Below are positions 1 through 12,600 of a stretch of DNA of 64,000 nt, piece after piece. The notes below the pieces were generated by a model that saw nothing but the letters and a program-made list of their open reading frames with translations, ran no database searches and was not told the DNA's origin. How positions within the stretch are numbered: position 1 is the first letter of the stretch; every line of letters begins with the position of its first letter. Source of the DNA: Pyropia haitanensis (Eukaryota; Rhodophyta; Bangiophyceae; Bangiales; Bangiaceae); NCBI GenBank assembly GCA_008729055.1, contig SDUX01000003.1:434001-498000 (forward strand). The letters are read 5' to 3'. The position numbers and the translations under genes were made by a program.

Positions 1-117
1 GGGGGCGCGGGGCGGGGGCGGACTCGCGCGCGCGCCTGCTCGAGCCAGCTGCTCCACCCAGCCGCCGCGCACGGTGCGGGAAGGGACGCGGCGGCGGCCC
101 GCAAACCGCCGTGCCGC

Positions 118-154
<37 letters not shown>

Positions 155-380
155 TGTGGCGGCCCGCCTGTGCCACCGTGTGCCACCGGCGGCCCCGGCG
201 GTGGTGGACCGGCGGGCCCCGCTCCGCCGGCGACGGCCGTCGCCCCTTTCCTTGCCGCGCTCGCTGCCGCTGCCGCTGCTGCTGCTGCTGCCGCCGCTGC
301 CGCTGGCGTTGCCACTAGGGCAGCAGCGACGGCAGCAGCACCCGCGACGGCAGCAGCCGCATCCATCCGCACCTGCACCC

Positions 381-416
<36 letters not shown>

Positions 417-1547
417 GTTGCGGGTGGGTGGTGGGCGTGCGCTCCCGGCTGCGGTGCCCGCGATCGCCGCTGCGAGCGGCGGGAGGGACGGACCGCGGCG
501 CGGCGCGCGGGGGCCGGTCCGACCGACCGCACCCGCTCGTTGGCGGGAGGCGCCCTCGATGGGGAGCGCCCGCCCACCCCGCGTGGATGGGCAGGCGGCG
601 GAGCCGTAGCCGGCAGACGCCATCCGACATGGCATGGCGGCCACTCGGGCGTCGCACGCAGCCTCCCGCCGCTTGTCGCGGCCGTGCCGGGCGTGCGCGG
701 GAGGGGCGCGGCGGCCACCACCCCCCCTAACCCACCCACCATCCCGCTTGTGAGGTATGTCCTTGTCCATGGGCACACAGAGTGGGGCCTGCGAGCATGA
801 GCACCGCCGCCCTGGCGCCATGATTGGGCGCCCGCACGGCACTGTACACCCTTCTCACCCCGCGCGCTCCGCCCGCCCGTGCGCAGCGGTGGCGGTGGGG
901 GGGACCAGACGGGCCAGACCCGACACGCCGACGGTCCGCCCCTGCGGCGGCCAATCAGCGCCCCAGACGGTGGGTGGTATTGGTGCACGCCGGGTCACTG
1001 GTACGCCCAGCTGCGGTCGTCACACACGGCGCGTGGCCGGCCGGCCCGTGCGGTCACGGTGGGACGGACGGCAGAGCCGCGGCGGTGGCGGCCGCCGCCC
1101 GCCGCCGCCGCGCGCCGCGTCGCCGCCGCGGCGACACCACACCGTGTGGGGGGTCCCGCCGCCGCCCCGCGTGGGTGGGGGGTGCGGCTGGCGCCGGCCG
1201 CTGCCGCGGCGCGCCCCCCCTCCCCCGCGGCCGTCGGGCGTGCCGCCCCGGCTAGCAGCGCGCTTTGCCGCCGGCCCGCCCGCGACCCATCGGTGGCGCC
1301 GCCGTCGCATCCGCCGTGGCCGGTGCCATCTGGCGGCGAGCCGTCTTGGCCGCGCAACCACCCTCTTCCGCCCACCTTCCCCCCCTCCCACCCCCTGACG
1401 CTTATCGCCCCCCCCCCCCCCCCCCCCAACACCCACCCCTTCCGCCACCCGCACCGTTCCGCCTTCATTTTTTCTTGTGCTCTCACCCCCCCCCCCCCTT
1501 CTTCCCCCTCCCTTCCGCGCCCCCCCCCCCCCCCCCCAGCCCACACC
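1..1547. other. GC-rich low-complexity leader, no gene recognised
   Basis: Long open frames run through this stretch on both strands, but they translate to Arg/Ala/Gly/Pro runs with no recognisable domain, which is expected by chance at this GC content. C runs lie at about 1411-1427, 1488-1498 and 1521-1537. The last one ends in CAG ten bases before the ATG of the next gene, so it could be a 5'-UTR pyrimidine tract or a splice acceptor. Confidence 0.6.
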
Positions 1548-2036
1548 ATGCCTACCACCCCCCTGCCGTCGCCCAACCCCCCCCTGCCCATCACGCCCCG
1601 GCCGCTCCACCCGCCGCCCCTGTCGCCCGGGCCCATCCCCCCGTGCGGCGGCGCCTTCTCCCCCTACTGCCCGCCCGCGCTGCGGCCGGCGGCGGCGGCG
1701 GCGTCGGCGGCGGCGGGTGCCGCGGCGGCCACCGCGCCGCCGCCGCCGCCGCCGCCGCCGCCGTCGGCGCCGCGCTCGCCCGGCCGGCGGCAGCGGCCAC
1801 GGCCAGGGGTGGCGGCCGCGGCGGGCGGCCGGTCGGCCGCGTCGACGGCGGCGGTGGCGGCGGCGGCGGCGGCGGCGACGGGGCGGCCGCCGCCGCTGCC
1901 GCCGCCGTCGACGCGGCCCACCGCCGCCGCCGCCGCCGCCATCGGCCGCCGCTCGTCGTCGTCGCGGCACCTGCTGCACGCCCTCCTCGGCGAGCACGAT
2001 GGGGACGACGGCAGCGGTGGCGGCGGGCGCATCGGC

Positions 2037-2115
<79 letters not shown>

Positions 2116-3191
2116 TGACGGCGACGGGTTCCGCCGGTGGGGGCGGCTGGGAGCGGCGGTGGGGGCGGCGGCCCCTCCACTCCCCCCCGTCCCTTCCTGC
2201 GCTCGGTGGCGGCGGTGGTCATGGGTGGGCCCCGCCGGCGGCAGCCACCACGGTCGGCGGCACTGGCGCGCCGCCGCGACCCGCCGCGGCGAGCTGCTGG
2301 GCGGCGGTGGCGGCGCCGCCGCCGCCGCGGCCGCCACCGCGCGCGCCGCCTCCGCCGCCCCTCCACAGCGAGGTCTTTCGCTCGTTTGACGAGCTCGTCC
2401 GGGAGGACTCGCCGCCGCCGCCGCCGCCGGCTGGTGCGGGTGCCGGTGGCGACGGCGGCGGCGACGCCGCCGCGCCGCCCGCTGGCGGGGCCGGCTGGGA
2501 CGCCCGCGCCGCCGCCGCCTGGGGGCCCCCATCCGCCGTCGTGGCCGCCCCCGTCGCCGCCGCCGTCGATGGGGGGTGGGGCGGCCGGCGCGGCCGCCCC
2601 GACGGCCGCCCCGCCGGGGGCGGGCCCACCGTCCCGCGGTGGCCGACGCTTTGGGGCGGCGGCGCGCCGCCGCGGGCCGCTGCCACGCCACCCTCCCCCC
2701 CCCCCCCCCCCCACCACCACCGCCGTCACGGTGGGGGCTGTGGGCCCGCCTGGCCGCGGCGGTGGGCGGCCGCAAGCGGGGTTACGGGGTGGCGGCGGCG
2801 GCGGCGGCCGCTCCTCTTTGCCCGACGGCGGGGGGGCCGACGCCGGCGGGGGGCGCCGCCGCCGCGCCCCGCGCGGCGACGCGGGGCCTCGTCCGCGCCG
2901 CCCGCCGCGCGGCGGCCGCCGCGACGCGGGTGTCGCCCCCCGTGCGGCGGGCGGGCCTCTGGGCCGCCGCCGCCGCCGCCGCCACCGCCCGCGCGCCGCC
3001 GCCGCTGCGGCCGGCCGACGCGGCGCTCGCGGCGGTGCTCGCGGCGCTGACGCTCGCGCTCGTCGCGACCGCGGGCCTCGATGATGGGGGGGTGCCCGCC
3101 GCCGCCGCCGCCGCCGCCGCGTCGCCGGGGGGGTGGTGGCCGACCGCCGCCACCGCCGCCGCCGCCGCCGCCACCGCCGGGTGGCTCTCCC

Positions 3192-3223
<32 letters not shown>

Positions 3224-4295
3224 CACGCCGCCACCGCCGCTGACGCGCCGGCCGCGGTGGCGCTCGCCGCGGCCTACCCCCACCCCCTGTCGCTCGTCGC
3301 GGCGGTGGCGGGCGGGGCGCTGCACCCTCCCCCCCCCCGCCCCGAGCAGCGGGCGCTCCCCCCCCCCCCCCCCCACCGCCGGCTACGCCACCGTCCGCGC
3401 CGGCACGTTCCGGGACGTGCCCGCCAACGCCCCCCCCACGGCGTCCCCCTGGGCGGGCCCCGCCGGTGCCGTCGACGAGGTGTTTGTGCTCTCCCTCCCC
3501 GGCTGCACCGCGCCCGCCGCCGAGTGGGCGGCGCGCGCCGCCGCGGCGGGCCTGACCCGCCCGCCGCCCACCCGCGTCGCCGTCGCGCCGGCGTCGGCCA
3601 TCGACCTGGCCGCGCCGCCGCTGCCGCTGGCGCCCGCCGCCGCGGCGGCGGTCGCCGCGGCGACCGCGGCGGGCCGCGCCGCCGCGCGGCGGGCGGTGGC
3701 GCTCGCGGCGGCGCACCACCGGGGCGTGTGGGCGGCCGCGGCGGCGCGGCGGCGGCGGCGGGTGCTCGTCCTCGACGAGGGGCTGTGGCCAACCGCCAAG
3801 GCGCGGCGCGCGCTCGGCGGCGGCCTCCTCGACGCTGTCGACGCCGCGTCGGTCGCGGCGGGCGTGCCGTGGCACGCGCTGACGCTCCGGCGGGGCGCGG
3901 CGCGGGCGGGGGGCGGGGGCGGGAATGGCACCGCCGCCGCCGCCGCCGCGGCGGACGTGCCGTGGTGCCCAAACGTCCGCGCCGGCCGCGCGTCGCCGGT
4001 GGTGGTGGTGCCGCCGCCGCCGCCGGGGTCCCCCGCGGCGAGCGTCGGCGCCGGCGCGTACGTGCTGTCGGCGGCGGGCGTGGAGCTGCTCGCCGCGGCG
4101 GGCGGCACGTACGCGGCGCCGGTGGACGTAGCGCTGGGGGCGCTCATCCACGCGCGGGGGGGGGTGGTGCTGAGCGTCTGTGGGGGGGCCGACGTCGCGT
4201 CGGGGTGTCGGGGGTGGGTGGAGGAGCTGGGGGGGGGGGGGGGGGGGTTTGCTTGCGCCTGGCGCCGGCTAGCCGAGGGGGGGGGGGGCGGGTAG
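1548..4295 (+). CDS. GT25-like type II membrane glycosyltransferase, frame broken at C runs
   Basis: Probable Golgi/ER glycosyltransferase of the GT25 (LPS-type/collagen galactosyltransferase) fold. The C-terminal half (about 3476-4150) has the family's three landmarks: an opening VFVLSLPG strand, an AAHHRGVW...RVLVLDEGLWP block where the family has its SH..lw...VLEDD segment, and GAGAYVLSAAGVELL...APVDVAL where it has the aYlis..gA...PvD segment. A single hydrophobic helix at about 3017-3079 (DAALAAVLAALTLALVAT) would anchor it as type II, behind a long Pro/Ala/Gly cytosolic tail that includes FRSFDELVRED. The reading goes from frame 3 to frame 2 at the 18-C run 2695-2712 and back to frame 3 across the C runs 3329-3338 and 3358-3374. 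Restoring lost bases gives about 916 aa. The acidic motif is degenerate (LDEG, not EDD), so activity is uncertain. The start is the ATG after a C-rich tract. Confidence 0.5.
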
Positions 4296-4406
4296 GGGGG
4301 GGCCCGCGCGTGCGCCGCCAACGGCACGGAGCATGGACGGACGGCGGCGTGCGCGGTGACGCGACGCGAGCCACGTGTACAGAAAGAAAAAAGCATGGAC
4401 GGCGGC

Positions 4407-4507
4407 TTAGCTCGCCACCTCCGTCGCCGCCGCGGCGGCGGCCTGCTGCGCCTTTTTCTTCCCCCCGCCCCCCTTCTTCCCGCCCCCCTTTTTCCCACCC
4501 CCACCAC

Positions 4508-4541
<34 letters not shown>

Positions 4542-6470
4542 TCCTGGTGGCGCGGGTGCCTCTAGCCGCGGGAAGACGGGCACGGGCGGCGGGAGGGTGA
4601 CGCCGGCGGCGACCCCCCCCACTCCCCCCCAGGCCGTGTCGGGCCCCCACCGGGCGGCGGCCAGGTCCGCCGCGTCCCGCCCCAGCGCGGCGTAGATGCG
4701 GGTGGCCAGGCCCGGCGTGATGGGGCTGAGGCCGAGGCCGACGATGCGGGCCACCTCGAGCGCCGCCACACAAGCGGCGAGGCCGTCGGCGTGGCGGTCC
4801 GTGCCGGGCTCGGCCTTGAGCGCCGCCCACGGAGCGACAGCGTCGACGTGGCCGTTGGCGGCGGTCGCGAGGCCGAGCAGCGCCGTCGCGGCGCCCATAA
4901 AGTCGAGCTGCGCGTACGCCGCGGCCGCCGCGGCGGTCGCCGCCGCGGCGGTGACGACCACCGGGTGGTCTGCGGGGAGCGCGTCCGCGGCGGCCAGCGG
5001 CGTTACGCCCCCCGCGTACTTGCGCAGCAGCGACGTTGACCGGTTGAGCAGGTTCCCCAGCACGTTGGCGAGGTCCGCGTTGACCACCTCGACAAAGCGG
5101 GAGGCGGAAAAGTCGCCGTCCCGCCCAAAGTCCACCCCCCGGAGAAAGTAGTAGCGCACCGCGTCGGGCCCATACGCGGTCACCAGGGCGGCCGGCTCGA
5201 TGGTGTTGCCCAGGCTCTTGCCCATCTTGAGGCCGTCCTTGGTCAGGAAGCCGTGGCCATACACCGCCGCTGGCAGGGCGCTGTCGGGCAAGCCCGCCGC
5301 CATCAGCATCGCCGGCCAGTAGACGGCGTGGAAGCGGAGGATGTCCTTGCCAATCACGTGCACCGCCGGGGGCCACCCCCGCGACAGCGCCACGTCCAGG
5401 TCGTGGGCGTCGCCCTCGCGGAGGAGCCCCGACAGGTAGCCGAGGAGGGCGTCAAACCAGACGTAGACGGTCTGGGCGTCATCGCGCGGCACGGGGATGC
5501 CCCACGGGTTGGACGCGCGGCTGACACTAAAGTCCCGCAGCCCCGCCTTGACCCACCCGAGCACCTCGTTGCGGCGCTCGGCGGGCGCGACAAACTCGGG
5601 GTTGGCCGCGTGGAACGCCTCGAGCCGCTCCTGGAACGCGGTCAGGCGGAAAAAGTAGTTCTCCTCGGACCGCTCCGCACAGGCGGTCTGGTGTGTCGGA
5701 CACACCGTCCCGCCGGTCAGGTCTTTGGGGTCCTTGTACTCCTCACAGCCCGTGCAGTAGAGGCCCGCATACGCGGACTTGTAGATGTAGCCCGCCGCCC
5801 AGACGCGCTCCATAAACTGCGCCACCACCGCCCCGTGTGCCGCCCCCGTGGTGCGCACAAACACGTCGGGCTGGATGTCCAGGGCGGCCCATAGCTCCCG
5901 AAACGTGGCCGACACCGCGTCGCAGTGGGCCTGCGGCGCCCGGCCCGCCGCCGCCGCGGCCGCCGCGATCTTCTCCCCGTGCTCGTCAACGCCCGTCACA
6001 AACGTGGTCGTCGCGCCAGCGAGGCGGTAGAAGCGGGCGAGCGCGTCCACCGCCATGGTCGGGTAGGCGGAGCCCATGTGCGGCGGGGCGTTGACATAGT
6101 AGAGCGGCGTCGTGAGGGTCTTGTGCTCCCCCGCGTGGGGGGGGGTGATGGCCGCCGCCACCGCCGCAGCCGCCGCCACGGTGCCCGCCGTCGCTGCCGG
6201 CGGGTCGCCATTCGGCGAGGGCGTCGGCGCGCCGTCGCCGCCACTCGCGGTCGGCGCCGCCCGCGACCGCAGCGGCCGCACCGCCGCGGCCGCCGCCGTC
6301 CCGCGGCGGCCAGGCCGCCCCCCCGGGAACGCGGAAACGCCCGCAGGCTGCGCTGCTGCGCCCACCCAGGCGGAACGGGCGCCGCCCAGGCGGCGCGCGT
6401 CGGCCGCGCCGCGGCGCCAGACGGCGGGGCCCACCCCCACAAACGCCGTCATCGCGCGGGCCAGCGACAT
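4407..6470 (-). CDS. Organellar methionyl-tRNA synthetase
   Basis: Charges tRNA-Met in plastid and/or mitochondrion. The 687-aa product has the class I signatures: PHMGSAYP (HIGH-type) near residue 129 and GLKMGKSLGN (KMSKS-type) near residue 414. Between them lie the knuckle YCTGCEEYKDP...CPTHQTAC and ENYFF. PHMGS and the CPxH variant are what plant organellar and cyanobacterial MetRS have. The anticodon-binding helical region follows (NVLGNLLNRS). I chose the ATG at 6468-6470, giving an Arg/Ala-rich, acid-poor N-terminus that suits organelle import; an in-frame ATG 18 bases downstream would also serve. The tail is a low-complexity Gly/Lys segment ending ATEVAS. No frame break is seen, although the tail is encoded through C/G-rich sequence. 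Divergent from the SurE gene. Confidence 0.93.
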
Positions 6471-7005
6471 GCACCCACCACGAGTGCGAGGGCCAACGTG
6501 AGCGCAGGGGAGGCGCACAAGCTGTGACGCGACACCGGCCGACTGCATGCAGCAGATTCCGTACTCAGGTGGGGTGGTGCTGGGCGGGGGGGGGGGGAAG
6601 GTATCTATACAGCAGGCGGCGCGAGCGACTGGGAGCTGGGAGGTCGACGGCTCGGACGGGTCCCAAGCAGGGTGAGAGGCCGATCCGCGACGGAAGAATT
6701 ACACGCCATCCTCACGCACGCGTGCGGTCACCCGCCATATCACTGCATTTCAGCTTTATTGAGATGAAGTACGACGGGAGAGGCAGCCGCACCGGATGTC
6801 TCGCTTTACTTTCCGCACCAATTTTCGCTGTCGTACTGAAATGTCACCCATCCGGATCCGTCTCTACCAGATCTCGACCAGGCCTGCGAGTGCGCTGCAG
6901 TGGACTGTGGCTACCGGCTGCCGCCCCACGACCGCTCCCTGCTGCCCCCTCCCGCGGCGCCCTCGCCATCGTCCCTCCCCCTCTCCACCCACCCCCCTGT
7001 CCGTC
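6471..7005. promoter_or_regulatory. Divergent intergenic region between MetRS and surE
   Basis: This 535-base interval holds both upstream regions. The MetRS side has a G run near 6585-6598, which is a C run on the MetRS coding strand. The surE side becomes pyrimidine-rich (about 6930-7005) just before the surE ATG. The middle (about 6700-6860) is AT-richer. No TATA box could be assigned. Confidence 0.4.
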
Positions 7006-8295
7006 ATGCGCCTACCACGGTTGGGCTTTGTCACGACTGTCCCTTTCACCCTGCGGCGCTCTCTGGCCCTGACACCCGCAGTGGCGAGTTGCCCCTTCCC
7101 GACGCTCGCCCGCCGCGGCGTCCGGCCTGCCGCCGCGGAGCGGCCGCGGGCGGCGCCAGCGGCCATGGCCACCGCCAATGGCCACCCCGCCGGCGGCGGC
7201 GCGGCGGCAGCCGCCGCGCCGGAGGCCACCCCGTTGCCTACCCCCACCCCCGCCCCCACCCCCACCCCCGCCACCGCGGCGGGCGGCGGCGCCGCCCCCC
7301 GCGCGTACGGCCCGCGGCCGACGCTGGTGCTGACCAACGACGACGGGGTGGACCCCCCCCCCCCGCCACGCTGCTGCTGCCACTGGCGCGGGCGGTGGCG
7401 GCCGCCGCACCCGCGTACGACGTGCTCGTCGTGGCGCCCGCGGCCAACCAGTCCGCGTGTGGGATGCGCATCTCGCTGGGCACGCCCCTGACGCTGACGC
7501 GGCGGCGGGACCTGGAGGGCGCCGCCGCCGACGACGACGCCGCGCCGCCCGCCCGCCCGGGCCCCAATGGCGACAGCGCTGGCCCTGGCTCACACCCGCG
7601 GGGCACGTTTGCCGTCTACACGCTCAGCGGCAGCCCCGCGGACGCGGTCATCACCGCGATTGAGCCCGCCGACGGCCTCGTCGCGCGCCGCGGCGGCGTG
7701 CCGGTGCTCGTCGTGTCGGGCGTGAATGTGGGGCCCAACCTGGGCACCGACGTGCTCTACTCGGGCACGTTTAGCGCCGCCCGGCAGGGCGGGCTGTACG
7801 GCGTCCCCGCCGTGGCGGTGAGCCTGTGCGCGGGCGCCCGCGACGGGGGCGGGGCGGCCGCCGCGGCGGCGGCGGCGGCGCTCGTCGTCCGCCTGCTGGC
7901 GGTGGTCCGCGCAGGGGGCGGCGGCGGCGCCGCCGACGGCGGGGCGGCCAACCCCGGCCGCCTCGACGCGCGGCACTGGCACCCGGTGGCGGACGCGGCG
8001 GGCGTGCGCCGCGCGTTTTGCCGCGGCGACCTCACCCTCAACGTCAACGTGCCGGGCGGCTGGGCGGGCGGCTGGGCCACGTGCACGCTCGGCGCCCTCT
8101 TTTACCGCGGCGTCGTCGGGCTGCCGCCGGCCTACACGCCGGGGGGGGGGGGCGCCGACGCGGGGGGGGTGCGCGTCAAGCTGGGCGGCGGCCGCATTGA
8201 AAAGATGGTGCTGGCAGCGCGGGGGGGGGCGGCAGCGGCGGCGGCGGCGGCGGCGGGCACGCCGGCCGCTGCTGCCGACGGCAGTGGCGATGCCG

Positions 8296-8326
<31 letters not shown>

Positions 8327-8618
8327 CGACCGCCACGCCGCCGCGCACGCCCTCACCGACGTGGCCGGCGTGGAGGCGGGCCTCGCCACCGTCACGTCCG
8401 TGTCGACGTGGCCCGCCCCGCACGAGGCGGCCGTCGGCGACGCGGTGCTGGCGGCGGCGCTCGCCGCGGGCGCCGACGGCCTGCCGGCGTGGCTGGCGCC
8501 AGACGCGGCGGCGGGTGCGGCGGCGGCGGCCGCGGACGAGGCCGAGGCGATGCGCCTCGAGGTGACCCGCGTGGGGGGGGTGCACGTCGGCGGGTCGACA
8601 GAGGCGGGGGGGACTTGA
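7006..8618 (+). CDS. surE: SurE-type survival protein / acid phosphatase, one frame break
   Basis: SurE is a metal-dependent 5'(3')-nucleotidase/exopolyphosphatase fold. Seen here: [12 protein letters not shown] (metal-binding Asp pair) at about 7318-7352, [15 protein letters not shown] (Ser ligand region), [28 protein letters not shown] (Asn ligand) and [24 protein letters not shown]. The first motif is in frame 1 and the rest in frame 3; the switch falls in the 12-C run 7353-7364 and is fixed by one extra C, giving about 537 aa. The ATG at 7006 starts an Arg-rich, acid-poor leader ([18 protein letters not shown]), suggesting plastid or mitochondrial import, followed by a Thr/Pro linker. About 200 C-terminal residues are Ala/Gly-rich and exceed the usual 250-aa family length. 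An upstream in-frame ATG at 6796 exists but lies in non-conserved sequence. Confidence 0.85.
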
Positions 8619-9616
8619 CCCGCCAGCGGGGTCTACCACAGAGGCGGCCGTGGTGCGCCAGTTACAGTGCCAGTGCACCGCTTGTAGACGCGACGGCAGA
8701 TCGTCTGTCTTGCTCCCGTTGGCCAACGACAATCTCGCTTCCGGTGTTTGTTTGTGTGTCTCTGGGACGCGCCTGGACGGCGGCTCGCGCCGACCGCGCG
8801 GCCGTCCGCTAGAAACGGATCATCCACACCACAGGCAAGCGCCAGGCGACAATGGCCAGCGGCAGCGCCGCACCAAGCAGACCCCGACATGCGGCACCGT
8901 CGCATGGACGCATCTCGGGACCGCGAGATATTCGGCGCCCCATCTCGGGCGTCCCCTTTCTGTACAGACCCGCCCACGTGTCGTGCCGCGCGCGGCGGCG
9001 GCACGCGGCCTTGCCCACACGCGCGCGCGGTCGTGGTTGGCCGGCCCGGTCCGTTCAGCCAGAATGACGCGGATAGCGGGCGAGATTCACACCGAGTGAC
9101 CGTGCATGCATTTCGACCCCCCCCTCCCCCCCCCCCCCATCCGAGGCCGATGCGGCGCGTCGACCCAGAGTCGGGTCGCGTCGTGCGTTTTCTCCGCACC
9201 CCGGGCGCGTCTCGCGGGTGGAGCGCAGCCGTCCCTCCCCCCCCCCGCCCCCAGGCCGCTTGGGCAGTGGGCCTGGGCCCGCACCAGAGGCATATGAGCA
9301 TACGCAGGGCCATCGCGACGACCACGCCCCACCGGCCAGCCGTCTCCGCCTTGCCGCTCACGGCTGGCGCCCCACCCGCGCGCGCTCGCTCGCCGCGTGT
9401 GGGCTGACGGCCGTGGCTCGCCAGACACCCCTTGCCATTCATTGCGCCACACCACCCGGTGGCGCTGCCATCGTCCTGTAGCCCTGCCGCTATACGCTCG
9501 CCTCGGTGCCGCCCCCTGCTGGGCTTGCCCTCTGGTCTCCCCTCCCGCAGCTGGGCCCCCCCTCCTCGCCTCATTCCCCCCACTGCCCTCCCCCCTGAGC
9601 TCGGAGGCTCCCCGCC
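8619..9616. other. Intergenic, no gene seen
   Basis: About 1 kb without a recognisable product on either strand. It contains short C runs (about 9117-9139 and 9235-9251) and becomes C/T-rich on the plus strand from about 9530, immediately upstream of the alpha-galactosidase start. Confidence 0.5.
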
Positions 9617-12600
9617 ATGCCGCCCGATGGCTGGATGGCCCGCTCCGCATGGGGCCCCACCCCCACCTCCCCAATGGCCGAGGGTGCCGCCAGTGACGAG
9701 CGCAGCGACGGCGGCGGCGGCGGCGGCGGCCGCCGCGGCGGCGGCGGCGCCCGGCCGCGCGGCTGCCTCGGCGGCCTGCCGTCGGTGCAGCACAGCAAGT
9801 CGTTTACCTACTGCCGGCCGGGGGTGCACTTCAACCCGGCGCGGCGCATCTTTCGGCTGCGCACGCCCAACTGCCTGTACGCGTTTCGGATTTCCGACTC
9901 GAAGGTGCGTTGGCGTGGGGAACGGGGGGGGGGGTTGTAGTGGGAGGGGAGAGGGGGTGTAGGGCGGCGAGAGGGAAGGGCTGGGTGGTGGGTGTGCTGT
10001 CTGCCGGCTTTGTTTGGGAGGGGCGGGGGGGGGGGGGGGGGCAGCTGCTGGTGGAGTTGGCAGGTGGCAGTAGTGCCGGTCTGCGGCTCTGCGTACCTGG
10101 CGGTTGAGCCGTACTGCTTGCCGCGGCGGCGGCGCAGCGTGGACGTGCGTCAGTCGGTTGGTGTCTGGCTGCTTACCGCAGCGTCTGCTGCTGGACTGTG
10201 TGTACTGACCGGGGGGTCTTGGAGATGACTGTGCTGCTGCTCCCGCCTGGGGCTCCCCTCTTTCGTGCCGCTTTGTCCCGTCGGTGGTGCGTGGTTGACT
10301 GTTGTGGGCGACAGGACCTGGAGCACCTCTACTACGGGCGTCCCCTTCCCCTGGAGGACGACCTGACCTATTTGGCCCGCGCCAACGTGGCGGCCCCGTT
10401 TGACCCGCAGCCAGTGTCGGCGGCCGAGGCGCTGGGCCTGCGGGAGCTCAACGACCTGACGGAGGGAGACCAGAGCCAGCTGGCCGAGCGGTGGCGCAGC
10501 TTCTCCTCCCAACGGGGGAGCGAGGTCGGGCCTGACGGGGTGCCGCTCAAGCCAAGGTGCGCAGGGAAGGGGGGTGACTGGGGTGGTGCCGCTTGGCCGT
10601 TATCTTGCGCGCACACGCGACGGCTGGTGGGCGAGCGCTGGTGAGGGACGCCCGCCGTATGCACTCGGGGACTGACGGCAGTGTTTTTGTTCTGTACCGT
10701 GTGCATGTTGTGGTGGTCGCGTCGCCCTTTTCGTTTGTTGGGCGGGCTGTGGTGACTCGTGCGGTGCGCAGGCGGCTGGAGAACGCGTCGTGGCGTATTT
10801 GGGGCATGCGGCGCTCCAAGGGGCACTCACGCCTGCAGCTCCTCCCCGACGGCACGGTGGACGAGGTCCAAAACGACCCCGGCAGCAGCGACGGCTCCCT
10901 CCAGCGCCGTGCGACGACCGGGAGCAGCTCGCCCGACCCCCACCGCCGGGCGTCTCGCGGGGCGTCTGGGTCGGGCTCCTCCTCTTCCGCCCTGCCCACC
11001 GGTGGGGGCGTGGCGCCGCCGACGGGCGGCCTGCTGTCGCCCGACAACCTCACACCTGATGGCATTGTGCTGGGCGGGGGCAAGGCCAATGGCGACGCGG
11101 GTTGGGCGCACCGCCCGTCCGCGGCGGGCGCCGGCGGCGACGGCGACGACGACGACCAGTCAGAGTTGGTCGTCCCGCACCCCGTGTCCCAGTCGTGGGT
11201 CGACGCGCAGGCGTCGGAGGAGGCGGAGCGGGCGGCGGTGCTGCGCCAGCGGCGGGCGCAGCGGAAGCAGCAGTCCCTCGACCGGCTGGTCGCGCTGTCA
11301 GAGGCGACGGATGGGCCCGCCGACGGCGAGCGTGGCGACGGCGGCGGTGCGCCCGAGTGGCTGCGGCCGTCCGCGCACGAGCCGCGCGCCGCGGACGGCA
11401 GCGGTGCGGGAGGGGGCGGGGAGCCACCGGTCAAGCGGCCTGGCACGCCGCCGTGCGGGGAGATTAACTGGGATGTGCTGGACGCGTCGCCGGTTGGGAA
11501 GAACACCAAGCTCCTGGAGGTAATGCGTGAAGGGAGGGTTAGGGCACGTGGCCGCGGTGGATAGAGGTCGCGGTTGGTGCCCACTCAGGCCCTGTCGGGG
11601 GAGGGGGGATGGGTCCAGTCGTGATGCAGGACGTGTCCGGGGCGAACTGACTGACGCTTGCTCGCTCGTCGTTTGTTCTTGGTCTTTCGTTTGGGTTGTG
11701 GCGCACACTGGGGTGGCGGCATCTCCCAGTTTTCGGATCAAGGCACCGGCGACTACCGCATTCCTTCTTTCCGAGTCGTGTACGAGGACGGCAGCACGAT
11801 CAGTCCGGTCGAGTACGAGTCGCACGAGATTGTGGCGGGCAAGGCGCCGACGCCGGACCACACGCCCACCCTCCGGCTGGACAGCGATGACCAGGCAACG
11901 ACCCTCATTGTGCGCTGCCGGGATGTGGTCACAGGCCTCCGCGTGGAGCTGCACTACACCGTCCTCCACACCGAGGACATCATTTCCCGGCGGTCCGTGG
12001 TGGTCAACAACACCGTCGATGTGGTCAAGGTTGACCTGCTCTCGTCTTGTCACCTGGACCTGGACACGAATGAGTTTCACATGACGCAGCTGAGCGGTGC
12101 CTGGGCCCGGGAGCGCCAGGTGGTGACCAAGCGCCTCAGTGATGGCGTGTCGGCGGTCGAGTCGCGGCGGGGCGCGAGCAGCCACCAGCACAACCCGTTT
12201 GTGCTGCTTAGCGTCGGCGGTCCGCCCGCAGAGGAGACTGGCGAGGCTATTGGTCTCGGCCTCATGTACTCTGGCTCGTGGTCGTGCGTGGCCGAGGTGT
12301 CATCCGAGACGGGCCGCCTGCGCGTGCAGATGGGGATCAACGAGCAGGGCTTCATGTGGCGCTTGGAGCCGGGCGACTCGTTTGGCAGCCCTGAGGTGGT
12401 CATGTGCTACTCGTCGGCTGGCTCTGGGGGGATCAGCCGCCAGATGCACCGGCTGGTGCGGCGGCATGTCATCCCGCCTCGGTGGCGAGGGAAGCGGTCG
12501 CCAATTGTGCTCAACACGGTACGGATGGGAGGAGAGGAATGGGCAGGGGGCGCTGTTTGGCTGTGGAATTCATCCGGTGCAGTCTTGTCTTGCTACTGAC

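Noticed and set aside
1020..4151. A 1,043-codon minus-strand open frame over the GT25 region
   Set aside because: Composition is pure Arg/Pro/Gly/Ala with no hydrophobic segment or motif; stops are rare at this GC content, and the plus strand carries the GT25 landmarks and a membrane helix.
7340..7370. Programmed ribosomal frameshifting at the SurE C run (and similar sites)
   Set aside because: The same one-base deficit appears in unrelated genes on both strands; there is no slippery-heptamer or pseudoknot pattern in common.
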